This document shows positions 25,016 to 36,695 of a stretch of DNA of 64,000 bases, one piece after another. The notes under the pieces were generated by a model. It was not told the origin of the DNA. It worked only from the letters and a program-made list of their open reading frames with translations, and did no database searches. The DNA is from Diploscapter coronatus (lineage: Eukaryota; Nematoda; Chromadorea; Rhabditida; Rhabditidae): assembly GCA_964036155.1 (NCBI GenBank), contig OZ038423.1, positions 28,535,249 through 28,599,248 on the forward strand, written 5' to 3'. Numbering within the stretch: position 1 is the stretch's first letter; the number at the start of each line of letters is the position of its first letter. The translations under genes were made by a program, and so were the position numbers.

Positions 25016-28000
25016 ATGCCGAAAATGTCCACTACGCTTCCGATTGTTTCCTCGCCTAAGACGCCAAGCCTATGGTCAATTCATAGCGTCCGACTAAGGG
25101 TCGCTATCAGTATTGCGTTGGCACTGACGATTGAAGGACTCATGAGGAGTAACTTGAACATGGCAAGATTTTTGAGCCACTTTATGATTCTTAAAAATAA
25201 CTTTCCGATTTTAGGCTGTAGTCTGTATGTTGAACGAGACCTCTCTTGCAGCGATCCGACCGAACGTCAACCTGGCCAACCGAACCTACGACTGCCCAGT
25301 TCTGACTCTGGGAGAGACCAAGAGACCGTTCAAACATGTAATCCAAGAAATCCTCTAAACTCAGTCAATAAAAAATTTAGAACGGCGAACTTCACTGGAC
25401 AGCCCAAGACAAAGCTATCATATTCGCTTCATTCTATGCTGGAGGATTACTTGCAACTCTTTTAACAGAGGTAACCAATTACCGTATATCGTCCCGTATG
25501 AAATTTGAATGTTATGATGTCACAAGCCTATCCTTCCTCAATCTTTGTCCTTTTCAAGTAGACAGACAATATTCGCGAATGAGTGCCCATTTGCGACAAT
25601 TTTCCCAGTGCAAACATTGCGTCGTACTACCAGTTGGTCGAGTTGTAAAGAGCTCGGCAAACAGTCAATAGGGCTTACAAAATTTTGCAGGAAAAATGAT
25701 TTTTTTTGCTAAGAAAAACGTTGGACGTCACCAATGAAAACAAAACGATTGATTTTTCAGAAGTTATCCCAATACTGTGGTCCATCTCGGTTGGTACTGT
25801 ATGGTGCAATCGTTAACGTGTTCGGCACTTTTGCCACTCCGTTCATCGCGACTCAGGGAGGACCGATTGCTCTCGAAATTACTCGATTCGTGATGGGATT
25901 CGGACAAGTAGGAAACTGTTCCATTCAAATTTTATCATTACGTTACCGATCATTCTTGAACTCCCCTACAAATTCGCAATTTTGCCTATTACCATCAACA
26001 TTTTCATGGCTTCTTCCATGTCTTCCCTCCAATTTCACACTTTCGATATTTGATTGCTTAGCGGGCTTCCATTTGTTAATTTCCGCCGTCTGCAAAGTCA
26101 CGTTCAAACTTTCTCATATCAAGGAACTCCGAGAAAAGATAACAATTTACCAAACAAGACTTTATTTCGATGTGAATTTCTGTGTTTTGTTCTTTCTTAG
26201 ATTGAATTCTATCGTATAATATGACCCAAATCAAAACACAAAAGATGTCGCTCAAACGAAGTGTCGCCGAAATAGGAAGTAAAAACGGGAAAAGACGAGC
26301 TCTCAGTCATAATTATCTCACTACTTTTCAATTGTTGAGGCGAATCTCTTTAGTCTGCCCTTTTACAATCCGTCGCAACGCCGTAAACGTCTAAAGAATT
26401 AGAAAGCAACAATTATCCGAAAACTTTGAAATCTGCACGAATCCAAAGTTTCGAAGATTTTCAAGCTATAATTTTCAGTTCTGACTAATTTAGAAAGTTT
26501 TGAATTGAGAGCAAATCATCACTTTCAAAATCTCAAAAATTCGAAGCCCATAATTTTCACGGTTTTCTAAGTCTGCAAGAATTCGAAGGTTCTGAATTCT
26601 GATCAAGTCATCGTTTCTAAAATTGCATTCATTTTCAGCCTATACTTATCTGAAATTTGCTAAATCTGCACGTTTTCAGGGTCTTTTATGGCCGTGCATG
26701 TCTGTGCTGATCAGTGTTTGGTTTACGAAGGGCGAAATGAGTACTGCATTGGCGATCGCCACAACCGGCAATCAGGTAAGAGATAACAGGACCATAATTG
26801 CTAGTGCCGTTTTTAGACATCTTAGAAATCTTGCAAAATTTCCGGTGTTTACTCATCTCTAAAAGTACTTTCGGTCTCAAAAATACAGCAGCGAACAAGT
26901 CTTCGACCATTACTAAGAAAAATTTTTATTAGTAATGGTCGAATACGTTTGCCCGGATTGTTTACGAAGAAAATTGTCACTTTTCTATTTCTTATCAGAT
27001 CGAGCTAAAATTCGTATTCACCCCATCTCTAGACGTTTCCTATCTCAAGTATTAGGTTACTTCAACAACGGCAAAATGATAACAAAAATCATAATTTCTC
27101 ATCTACAAAGCTCAATTTCTAAAACTATCAAGCTAGACTTTACGATGTCATCAAGAAAAACCTCAAAAATGATCACCAATGATCAATTTTAGGCCTCAGT
27201 GATCGTAGCGATGTTCGCGACAGCGGAGCTATGTCAGCTGCCTTGGGGCTGGCCGATGGCGTTCCATGTCTACGGTAGGTTCAACTCAAAAATATCAAGG
27301 GACCAGGATCAGTGACCAAGAAAAAAACATGCTCCCCAAAAATATTTACTTCCTTTGCCTAGCTCTTGATCGAAACCTAAAGTTGTGTCTATTCTGTATC
27401 GAAACACCAGATTTCTTTCTAAACATCACAAACTTGTGCCCAATTCGTGTCAAATCGTTCTCAACCTTGCTAATAATCAAAATTCTTCAAGTTATCAGAA
27501 ATTTAAGATCGTTGATTTCTCGGAATTCACAGTGAAACCGATCATTAACTCCAATATCAACATCTCATTTTCATGTCAAAGTTCCAACCGTTAATTATCT
27601 CCAGCAGGCCAAATCAGTCTCACGATTTTGTGTTCCATCTAATTTCCATCCAGCCGATCTTCATTTTTGAACTTCCCAACAAATGATAAAATGATAGCGT
27701 GCATTGCTGCTTACGTCAACGACTTGCAGTTCCAAAACATCGAGAAAATGCGAAAAAAAAACGGTTGAAACCACTAAACAACTAATTCGGTACAGAGTAG
27801 TGTACGAAGATCAACATTATTCCTTAAAAAATAATATGAGGGACCGAAATTTATTATTATTTTGTTAAAATTGCTGTAAAAGTATGTTGATTAGCAGGAA
27901 ATTCTAAATTTGGGAACCTTACAAATTCGCTATTCAGACCAAAATTCTCAAAAACTCAAACAGCCAAAAATTCACATTAATTCCTTCATATCCTCTACCG

Positions 28001-31000
28001 TATTTCCTTTAGAGCTCAAAGTTTAGAGCGGCTATTCACTCAAATCTCTAGATTCGATCCTATCATTCCTAACTCCATTCGCTTAACCTTCAATCCTATT
28101 CAGATCTCCTCTTTTCATATTGCGCACTTATTTTTATTAGACTCGAGGCTTTGTGATCCTCTAGCAGTCCTGCAGAAAATGTCGGCGATAAAAATTATAT
28201 CGAAAGATGTAGCTTAAAGAACAGATGAGCACTCGGGATAAGTAACGTAAAAGCGATAATGTGCCGACTATTCTGTGGGATATCCGAGAGGAATTCCTGG
28301 GATCAATCTGAATAAAGCTGATCTTCACTAGGGAAAAATGAGCAAAGCTGATATTCTGATAGGGGAAAGGATCAGTGTTCGTAAATTCTATGAAAGGATT
28401 TCAGGGATCCTGGGCTGCGTGCTGTGCGTACTCTGGTTCGTCTTCGTCTTCGACACGCCCCACGATGCGAGGTGCATCTCACAGCAGGAAATCGAGCACA
28501 TCACAGCCAACAAAAAGAAGAGCGCCAAAGTAAGCAGCGAGATATATCCAAAGGGATTCTTCGAATCAACTTAATAGATTATCCAATATCAGACAAATAT
28601 GGCTTGAAAACTCTTGATAGGAATCTTGAAATAGACTGAAACACCAAAAATAAACTGAGATGGTGTTTGAATTTTGAAGAAATGAAGTTTTAAAAAATTT
28701 AATAAAAGGAAAGGGATTATTCTAGATGATGCTTGAAAGAAGTCTCAAAGTAAAAAATAAAAAAATCCACGAAATTTCTAAATTTTAGAAAGCCAACTGG
28801 CAAGAGCTGCTTCGATCACCCCTAATTTGGTCGATAGCTGGAAGTTCGTTCGCTCACAACTATATCACAGTCGGCACGATCACTTATCTCCCACTCTACT
28901 ACAAATCTGCACTCAACATGTCACTAACTTCGGTCAGTTTACAAAATTTACCCTCTTATTCGAATTTTTACCATTTCGGTCATCATTTGCCAGAATAGAT
29001 CAAAATATCTCCTTTCGAAGAAGTGACTCATTATCCGTAGTTTTATCATTTTGTTACAAAATCTCAAACCTGTGAGGTTTCAAAAGATACAATTTTTCTA
29101 GGATTATGAGAAAACAACTGGGATTTCATTTCATCTTTGATTTCCTGATTTTTCGAGAGATTAGCAAATAATACCATTGAAATTTGAACTGTCGAAATTC
29201 TAAATCATGAAAAAATTAGTAATGGAATTGGGAGAAAAACCATTTTGAGAAAAAATTATCCATTTGTTTCAAAAAATAAGAAGTATGTTTTTTTTAAATC
29301 TTGACGCGCTTCGAACCTATCTTTCAAAAACAATTTATCTTCTCGTCTCTTCCGAAATCACTACAAATTCAAGGCGTATGTGCTTTGTCCTTGATGAATA
29401 AGCTTGACCAGACTTTCGGGCACCAATTTTCAAGGCTTTCCGAAATCTCTGGCTCAATGACGAAGGATAAGTTCAAAAAGTCGGTTGGGTTATTCTAGGT
29501 TTGAGCTCAAAGCTTAGAATCTGAGGGATATAGAGCGGCTGCCTTTGGGGTTGTTTTGGTGCTTGGATGGGAGGATCTTCGATATCTACGGCTTTTTCTC
29601 CTTGTTTCTATGCACTCTCATTTCCTCAGTCTATTTTCTTGTTGAGCGCTAAAATTAGCTGCACTGAGCAGTCCTACTCATAAGGGATCAGGACATTTGC
29701 AAAATTACAAAATGGCAAATTTACCCTGAGGATATCAATTCTTCTTTATAGACGACAAAATCTTAAAGAAACTCATGAAAATGTTAGGGGGATTATAGCA
29801 CTGAAAAATATTTGGAAAAAATTCGTATCTTTTCAAATTTAAATTCGTTGTCAATGATTCTTGAAATTTATGATTTGTGCTAATACCACTAATTTTTGAT
29901 GTTAATTAGTGTAACAATTTTAGCAACAAATTTAAAATAGCGTCATAATTCAAAAATTAGCTGATTTTTCATTTGTATGCTGTGTGGCGGGAGATTAATT
30001 ATGACAGGTTGGATTTTTGCTTCGCTGCCTTGTTTTCGGGCTCTCGCCCAGGGAACGACCAGCTGAATAACGAGAATTACTTCCTCTCATTTCTGATCAG
30101 AATTAAATTTGCAGCACCACATAATCGAATTTTAATTAGGGATTCTGTTGAGAGTAAAAATATCAGCATTTTCACTCATTTGTTTATGATGAGTGGTGAT
30201 TTCGAGCTATGGAGTAAACTATAAAAATTTCAAATCGTTAAAGAAAATAAGAAAGTTTTTGATGTTAAAAATTCATGAAAGTATATTTCCACCGAGTAAA
30301 TGCACATTTTAAAAAATGAGAAAATTTTCAAATATCGTAAGAAAATATGAGAATTTCGAGAAAGAAAACATAAATGCAAATGAAAAATTGGCATAATTCT
30401 AAAATTTCAGAATGGCATCCTCTCCGCCCTACCCTTCATAATGCAATTCCTATCAAAAGTTGTCTACGCTTCGGCAGCGGACGTTATGTTATCTCGAAAA
30501 TGCATGTCCCACACCAACATAGTCAAGATCTCCAATTCTAGTGGTGAGTCGAAAATTTGACTGTACTTAACAAGTGTCATCGAAGAAACGTTGTAATTTA
30601 AAAATTCCCATTTTAAGGATTACTGTAATGCGCTGTCTTTATCTTAGAAGTTTCTAGTATGCTTTAATTCTAATCATCTTAAGAAACTCGATGTCAGTTC
30701 TTTTATCGAAATAAGCTTATTTTTATCTTTTGCGGATTAAAAGCGAGTCATATTTTGGATGTTTGCATTCCAAATAAACACTGTTGCAGGATAATTTCGA
30801 ATCAGGAAGTTTTCTTTTGCAGCAATGAATATTAGATCTCATTTAACAAACGCAACAAGCTCTGATTATGAATGAATATGCAGATTTCCCTGAATAGCCA
30901 CTTCTTGCAATTATGAATGAAAGTAATTATTCTAAGCGGTTTTAATCCGCTATCCTTCAGCATTGAAAAAAAGATTTTCTGGTATCTCTAACTCATAGAA

Positions 31001-32164
31001 ACAAGACTGGTGAGTTCAGACTCAATACTATCCATGACATGTTTATCTCGTGAAAGTGGAATCTAAAAATACCTAAAATAATATTATAGTCTGGCGAGAC
31101 AAAACACGCGAAATACTAGAGACTATACTTAGTGAAAAGTTCATGTTTCGATATTCAAATATTCTAGTTTTTTTCTTAAAGCTAGTCTGGTCCTAGATCT
31201 CTGAATAATTAAAGAAAACCTATTGCTGTTTCAAGAGGGCGGATACTTGATAATTCAGTGAAAAGGAAAAACAAGCGAAAGAATATTGTTAAAAGCTAAA
31301 TTTTCAGCGTCATTTGGAATAGCCATCTGTTTCTTCCTACTCTGCTTCTGTAACTGTTCTAATAGAATCACAGCAGTCGTACTAGTTTGTCTAGCTATGG
31401 CATTCGTTTCGGTAAGTCAAATTAAATAAGATTACATAATTGTTTAATTGCTCCAACTATCTCAAATTATGTAAAGCATCTTTCGAATATCGTTTTTATT
31501 CGGAAAGGTAGTCAACCAATAGCACACTGCAAGAAAAGATCGTTGATAAGTATCTTTGAAATATATTCCAAAAATTGCAGGGTTTTGTTCCCGGCTACAA
31601 TACGAGTGTGGTCTGTGTCTCCCCAACGCAAACCGCTGCGATCGCTTCGTTCAGCAGAATTTGGGCCCAATTGGCCGCATCAATTGCACCTTATCAAATT
31701 GGTAGGCTTCAAAAATTTTACAATTGAAAGGAATATCTTCTCAGAACGTAAAAATCCCTTTACTTTATGTGTATCCAAGATGTATCAATCTTCATTCAAA
31801 ATAACCAAAATATACCAAATTCTGTTCAAACTCAATGCATTTATTTTTCACAAATTTTAAAATTTAGGTGCGATAACCCAAACCGGTGCGGTTAACGAAT
31901 GGCGCATCGTTTTTGTGACGATGATAATCATTTCCACGGTAACCGGAATATTCTTCCAAGTTTTCGGATCAGGTGACTTGAAAAATTCTAAAATATTGAC
32001 CGAAGAATATTTTAGCCGAACCTCAAGTTTTCGCGACTTCCAACAGTAAGAGTGCAGTGGAAGAGGAATTGATAGACAACAAGAAGGAGGTAGTGATCGA
32101 AAATTGCAATGGCACAGCACCTCTAGTTTCGGTCAACGGATCGACTCCAACTGGAGTAGAATGA
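25016..32164 (+). CDS. SLC17-family MFS anion transporter (sialin / vesicular / Na+-phosphate type), 521 aa, complete
   Basis: Exons: 25016-25162, 25215-25337, 25381-25470, 25761-25907, 26680-26775, 27193-27274, 28405-28529, 28789-28932, 30411-30543, 31308-31411, 31581-31701, 31868-31972, 32016-32164. They total 1,566 nt, fully phased. The protein has the SLC17 layout: TM1 (VAISIALALTIEGLMRSNLN), a large luminal loop with N-glycosylation sequons (NET, NRT), and a DKAIIFASFYAGGLLATLL helix. GLLWPCMSVLISVW and FTKGEMSTALAIATTGNQ follow, then a cytosolic loop with the TPHDARCISQQEIEHI signature, a C-terminal six-helix half, and a hydrophilic tail. SLC17 members carry organic anions, glutamate or phosphate across plasma or vesicle membranes; the substrate cannot be read from sequence. 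Length is typical of the family. The ATG at 25016 is followed by a second in-frame ATG at 25025. The first intron uses a GC donor, fixed by the conserved NLNM-AVVCM junction. Confidence 0.93.
26380..26640 (+). repeat. Diverged tandem repeat in an intron of the SLC17 gene
   Basis: Within the intron 25908-26679, units resembling ...ATAATTTTCA..., ...TTTGAATT...CAAATCATC... and ...TTCGAAG... recur two to three times at a spacing of about 85-95 bp, with many mismatches. It reads like an old tandem duplication of intronic sequence. Exact unit borders cannot be set by eye. Confidence 0.35.
26902..26943 (+). repeat. Near-perfect 42-nt inverted repeat in SLC17 intron
   Basis: The left arm TTCGACCATTACTAA is the exact reverse complement of the right arm TTAGTAATGGTCGAA (15 bp). 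A G/A mismatch and a self-complementary AAAAATTTTT centre lie between them. It sits in the intron 26776-27192. As RNA it would fold into a tight hairpin of about 20 bp with essentially no loop. That is unlike a microRNA precursor, which is longer and has a terminal loop. Confidence 0.85.
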
Positions 32165-32612
32165 TTTTTGTCAAAATAACTTGAAATGTCGTGTTTCAAG
32201 ATTAATAAGGTTAGCTCTCATTCCAAGCAGCCATTGACAGTCTCTAGGCAATATCAATGGTGCTTGAAACATGATATTTTCGACTTCAGTTTCTCTCCCA
32301 AAACATTCAATTTTCTTGTCAGGCCTATATTTTACCTAGATCATGACAATTTCACTCCAAGTTATCGGTAATTCTCATCTCAGTTCCTTATTTTCGTTCC
32401 TATCTCATTTCGCGTGTTTTCATTGTCTGCACATAGCTATTTTCTCCTGTAAAACTACGGGTATTTCGATGCGGCAAACTCTCTCGTACCGTTACTTTGG
32501 CTGAAACAAATCTGTGATAAACGCCGTATGACATTTGGGCTATCATCGTTGTATCGTTTTCGAACCATTATTACCTACTCTTCAAACAAATCCGGTATTT
32601 CGTTTGACACTA

Positions 32613-32618
32613 AATAAA
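32613..32618 (+). terminator. Poly(A) signal candidate for the SLC17 gene
   Basis: An AATAAA lies about 450 nt after the stop codon at 32164. It is the first canonical + strand hexamer I noticed in the 3' flank. Confidence 0.5.
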
Positions 32619-32934
32619 GTTCGGTGGGATAAATATTGAATAGGATTTTCTGAACTTGTAATTTTCAAATTTGTCATGTTGCAAATCATTTCTTCATATA
32701 AAGATGGCACCAAATTTTATAGCAAAATTTTTCAAAATTCGAAATTAAATTCCAAATTTTGAGCTACCAAAGTAAAACTTTCTGCACCATGACAAAATCC
32801 CCACCCCAAATCAATGTTATCTCCTTTCCGGGTCCACTTCGCATAATTCCAGCTCCACACGTTGCCTCGCGAATGTGCAACTACACTGTATTTTCTAAGA
32901 ATAAATCCTTTTCCTGATTACTGATCTCAGATAC

Positions 32935-33213
32935 ATGATAAATCCTGCGATAAACTGCATGTGTAAAAGGACCTATCTGTACGCACAAGACACTCCTCTT
33001 TCCAAAATTTCGTTAAAAACGGTCGCAGAAATTTATCTCTGCAATCGATCGTACGACTACCAATTCCAAGAAAAGCCTGGAAGATGCCGCGTTGCGGTTT
33101 TGACTTGGATCGGCGAGTTCGCCTACCCCTCCCCAGACTTTTGGTGCGATATCACTGCTTGTATTGGGCACAATGCTTTGTTCTCTTCACCTTGTCCGGT
33201 GAAGCCCTTCTAA
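32935..33213 (+). CDS. Possible single-exon small protein, 92 aa
   Basis: An open frame starts at an ATG only 4 nt after an acceptor-like GATCTCAG and ends 94 nt before an AATAAA (33307-33312). It is balanced in base composition, Cys-containing (seven Cys), and has no signal peptide or known motif. The trans-splice-like context and nearby poly(A) signal are mildly supportive. A second frame (33084-33311) is also open over the same DNA. It could easily be chance. Confidence 0.25.
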   Translation: MINPAINCMCKRTYLYAQDTPLSKISLKTVAEIYLCNRSYDYQFQEKPGRCRVAVLTWIGEFAYPSPDFWCDITACIGHNALFSSPCPVKPF

Positions 33214-34100
33214 AAGTTGGCTCAAAAATCGGTTTTCCAAAGTTACATTTTTTTGAAAATATTCTCCGTTTATATTATCGGGGATGTTTTTTTCAGAATG
33301 TTTCCCAATAAAAAACATTTTTTTAAATAATACAGAAATAGAAAGTTATAACTATTTTCGAAAAAAAAAAACATCGGACAACTCAAAGCACTATGTTGAA
33401 GCCCTATGCTAGCGAGAGGGAGGGCGATCTTTCTCTGACCAGCAGACAGTAGCTAAAAAAGGCGAAAGGATAAGCTCGCAGACTGGGATATTTGAATAAA
33501 GGAGCCGAGCATTTTACTTCAAATCGCACTGGAGTCCCAGACATGGGAAAGAGAAATGTCCTGTGCTGTAGTGGGCAATGACCGATTATTCTCTTATCAA
33601 AATCTTCGAGAATAGAGGATTTTCGAAAAATATCCGTAATTTTAATGCCTTATTATCCCGAAATCCGTGTAGTCGACTAAAAATCTCCGTAAAGAGTATT
33701 TCCCTAATCCTGTCTTATCCGTACCTCTCACACTACGTATTCTTATCATTGGAATTTCACTCGCAAAATATTATTTTCAGCATAAACCACGGTATCCTTC
33801 TATCAATAATAGAGAAGTCAACATCTTTGCAAGCCCAGGAAATGCTTCTTTCCTAAAGTGTGCACCCGTTTGCAAAAGCGTTGCCCTTGACGACGAGTAT
33901 TTCCTTTCTTGCCAATTTTTGCCTGAAGACCCAAATTCCAGCCATCTGTGTGGCAAGATTCTGCACCAAAATAACCCTAATTTTCTACGTTCTATGGCTT
34001 CAGAAATTCTAGGAATCTCTCAAATTTGCTCATAAATTGACTACATCTGAACAGTTCTAGCCATAGGTTCGAGGAAAACGAATCTCGAAATTCGCCGAAA

Positions 34101-34963
34101 ATGTCGAATTCAACGGGATTTCTCCAGCAATGGGATAACGCCGTCTATGAAGGGATTTCCACTGGAAGTAAGCCTTATGATTTCACTACAAGTTCTCATG
34201 CAATTGATCAAAATATGGCCTTCTAGGCTTATCCCTGTATCAGAGCATTCCTTATCCCACGAACGAACGGCTTTCTCGGCCTTTCAGACAACAACGATTC
34301 TTCTGACACTTTTCTCGAACGAGAACTCTACAAACTCACAAAAATCCTTTGAAAAAATAGCGTTCTAAGCTACCGTATACAAAATCTTTGTCGGGTACTT
34401 CAAAGAAAAGTCGTCTTCCTTGGTTTGACCAAATTTTCTCTAGAAAGCCACGTAGAAACATTATTTTTTCTTCTAGGGGAAATAAGCAAAACTTTAGACG
34501 AAATTTTGGACGCCGAAGCGAAATTGTGGGCCTCGAAATTCTTACATTTGCGGGTCAAAGGGATCAAGTATTATATCGAGAAGAACGTGAGCACCACGCA
34601 ACAGGACAAGGTCAATTTTTTTTTTCTTTAATTTTCACGCTTGTACTTTCAAAATGAACAACAAGTTTCGGTGATTCACAAAACAATTCGGAAATATTCA
34701 AACATTTCTAATGCGGTTTTAATTACTAGAAAATTCAATTGAAATCCAGTTAGACTCGACTAAAATTAGCATTTTCGAAACAAAACTCTCCAAGATTCAA
34801 AACCAAGTACCGATGATTCACAGTAAATTATCTAGAAAGTGTCAGAACGGTAAAACTTTTCAGCTACAAGGTTAAATCGAAAGAGATTTTTCAGAAATCT
34901 CATAACTTTGACAGCCAATTCTTCAAACAAACAAACAAAAACTCACTCGCATACATCATCTAG
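34101..34963 (+). CDS. Small protein of unknown function, 89 aa, three exons
   Basis: Exons 34101-34167, 34477-34610 and 34895-34963 join in phase with GT/AG borders (acceptors TTCTAG and TTTTTCAG) for 270 nt including TAG. An AATAAA at 35072-35077 lies 109 nt after the stop. The protein begins MSNSTGFLQQWDNAVYEG. It continues with a mainly helical middle (ISKTLDEILDAEAKLWASKF, VKGIKYYIEKN) and a polar tail. It has no signal peptide, membrane helix or recognised domain. The helical spacing of Leu/Ile/Ala could form a short coiled coil. The neighbours are on either strand and give no functional hint. Exons 1 and 2 look convincingly coding; the choice of last exon is less certain (see 35943-36098). 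Confidence 0.55.
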
Positions 34964-35071
34964 CATTCTCACTATTCGACAAGTGACATTGAAGCGAAGA
35001 CCGAATTTTCTTTCGAAGGAAAGAAAAAATCTTTGCAACATTCTTCTTCACTCATGATGCAGAATTACGCC

Positions 35072-35077
35072 AATAAA
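35072..35077 (+). terminator. Poly(A) signal candidate for the 89-aa gene
   Basis: AATAAA 109 nt downstream of the predicted TAG at 34961-34963, on the same strand. Confidence 0.5.
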
Positions 35078-35942
35078 AACTGAACTACCGTAATTCTTGA
35101 ACTCACTCAATTCATTCAAATCTTTACGAGAAACGATGAAAAACTGCTCTCAATTCTCAATATAGTCTAATTCGACACGTGTGCTAGAATGTGAGTAAAA
35201 ACATCCAAAACCTTCGAAAAACCGTGAAAGTACAAAAGTATTATCCACTTGGTCTTTGTACTATTGAATCTTTTGAATTCTCACACCCAATTCACTTCCT
35301 CTTTTTCACCAGAAATCATTCATGAGGGGGCGAACGATTCATCCTATTTCAAATAAAAAACGATGAATTTTTTATTTAGAAAACCCGCTTACCAAATATT
35401 TATCCTTTAAAAGCACGTCAAATCCTGTGTCCTCCAAAATTCGTCTGTTCAACCACATGTGTACAAGGAAAAATTATCTGAGCCGACTTTTTCGAACTAT
35501 CCATCATCAAATAAAACTCCTATGAAAAAGTGCAATCGAAATGTCGAATATCCTCTTTTCATAGCCTACTTTTTGTAAGTCTACGATTTATCCTCAAAAT
35601 CTCTAATGATCCGGCCAAAATCCCCCATGTTTACTTCCTGTTTGATCAGACAGATGTCAACAAAAATGTTAGATTTTCAAATATTTTTCTCATTCAACCT
35701 GATATTGTTCATAAAAATTTCCGTGATCTTAGATGACGAAGCTCATGTAATCTATCAACATTAACATTGCTATCATCGTTACCCCATTTTGAAACATCCT
35801 TTACTTTTCCAGCTCCAAAAATGACAAAGTCAAAAATTACCCGAAAACTATACCTAGCATTGAGCAATACACATCAAATCGCAACAAGCCCACGCAACTG
35901 TCCGTTTCAATTGAAATGAAGGACACAGTCATCTCTATTTAG

Positions 35943-36098
35943 ACAGCCAGCCTCAAACGGAATGGCTCCTACCCTAATTCCCTGGGTCCTACAAGCACAG
36001 GAATGCGATCATTGACGACACAACAGAGAAGACTACCACAGATCAATCAAAGCCAGAGCCTGAATAGTCAGGTCAAACAAACCGGTTGCAAACGATAG
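35943..36098 (+). other. Candidate alternative last exon (or separate small ORF)
   Basis: After a CTATTTAG acceptor, a 52-codon frame (TASLKRNGSYPNSLG... ending GCKR and TAG at 36096-36098) is open in phase 0. That is exactly the phase left by the donor at 34610 of the small gene. An AATAAA follows at 36243-36248. The same frame is also open upstream from about 35815 to the TAG whose last two bases are this acceptor. The segment is Ser/Gln/Asn-rich. Evidence is positional only. Confidence 0.3.
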
Positions 36099-36695
36099 AA
36101 CGACTACATTCTCTGCATTCCTTGAAAATTACGGAAAATGCGATTTTGAAAATAGGGATATTTTGAATTGTCATAGCTTGCCATTATGAAAAATATATAT
36201 TTTAGAAAAGGATAAGTTATTGAAATGTTTGCACACTTATTCAATAAAGAATTGAAAAATGAAAAAATGACGAATTTGGTTGAGAATTAAGGCATACTTA
36301 GCACGAAATATTCATAATAGTTTAACATTACAAATGAATCAAAACTGAAACTCATCAACACCACTATTCAGTCTAACCAAAACTAATTGTGCTAGTGTTG
36401 AAAAGTGATTTTAGTCATGTTCATCCTATATTGAGTTTTTTTTTTCAAAACAAAGCCAACTTTATTTTATAATAACAACGAAAATTTAACCTTGAAAAAC
36501 CCTATCAACTACTAAACAACTAAATTTTCGAAGTGTTTTACACAATCTAAACTTCCTTATTCAAAAGATTTTTATAAGAAAAAATCACAAGTTTGTTTTC
36601 TAATGAGGCTATTTTTCCTCTACTCGAAAACATTTATCCAAAAAATTATTTTTTAGAACGAGGGTCTTTTGATAATAAGGAAAATCTAAGGAGTG
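36099..36695. other. Intergenic convergent 3' flanks
   Basis: Between a + strand candidate exon and the 3' end of the minus-strand mrpl-2 gene. It holds a + strand AATAAA at 36243-36248. On the minus strand an AATAAA at about 36462-36457, some 235 nt after the mrpl-2 stop, is a plausible poly(A) signal for that gene. Nothing else was recognised. Confidence 0.5.

Larger units (their letters stand above)
32165..34100. other. Intergenic region with 3' UTR, short ORFs and a GC-richer patch
   Basis: After the SLC17 3' UTR the block has no recognisable gene. A 42-codon frame at about 32790-32920 and a 92-codon frame at 32935-33213 are listed separately or rejected. At about 33380-33570 there is a purine- and GC-richer patch (GCGAGAGGGAGGGCG ... 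CTGGAGTCCCAGACATGGG) unlike the surrounding AT-rich DNA. It looks like a repeat remnant, although I cannot name the family. The last few hundred bases should contain the promoter of the small gene at 34101. Confidence 0.4.

Noticed and set aside
26902..26943. MicroRNA precursor
   Set aside because: The stem is too short and there is no terminal loop or mature-arm asymmetry.
34864..34870. Possible 7-nt microexon CTACAAG between TTTTCAG and GTTAAA
   Set aside because: It would break the phase to both candidate last exons of the 89-aa gene.
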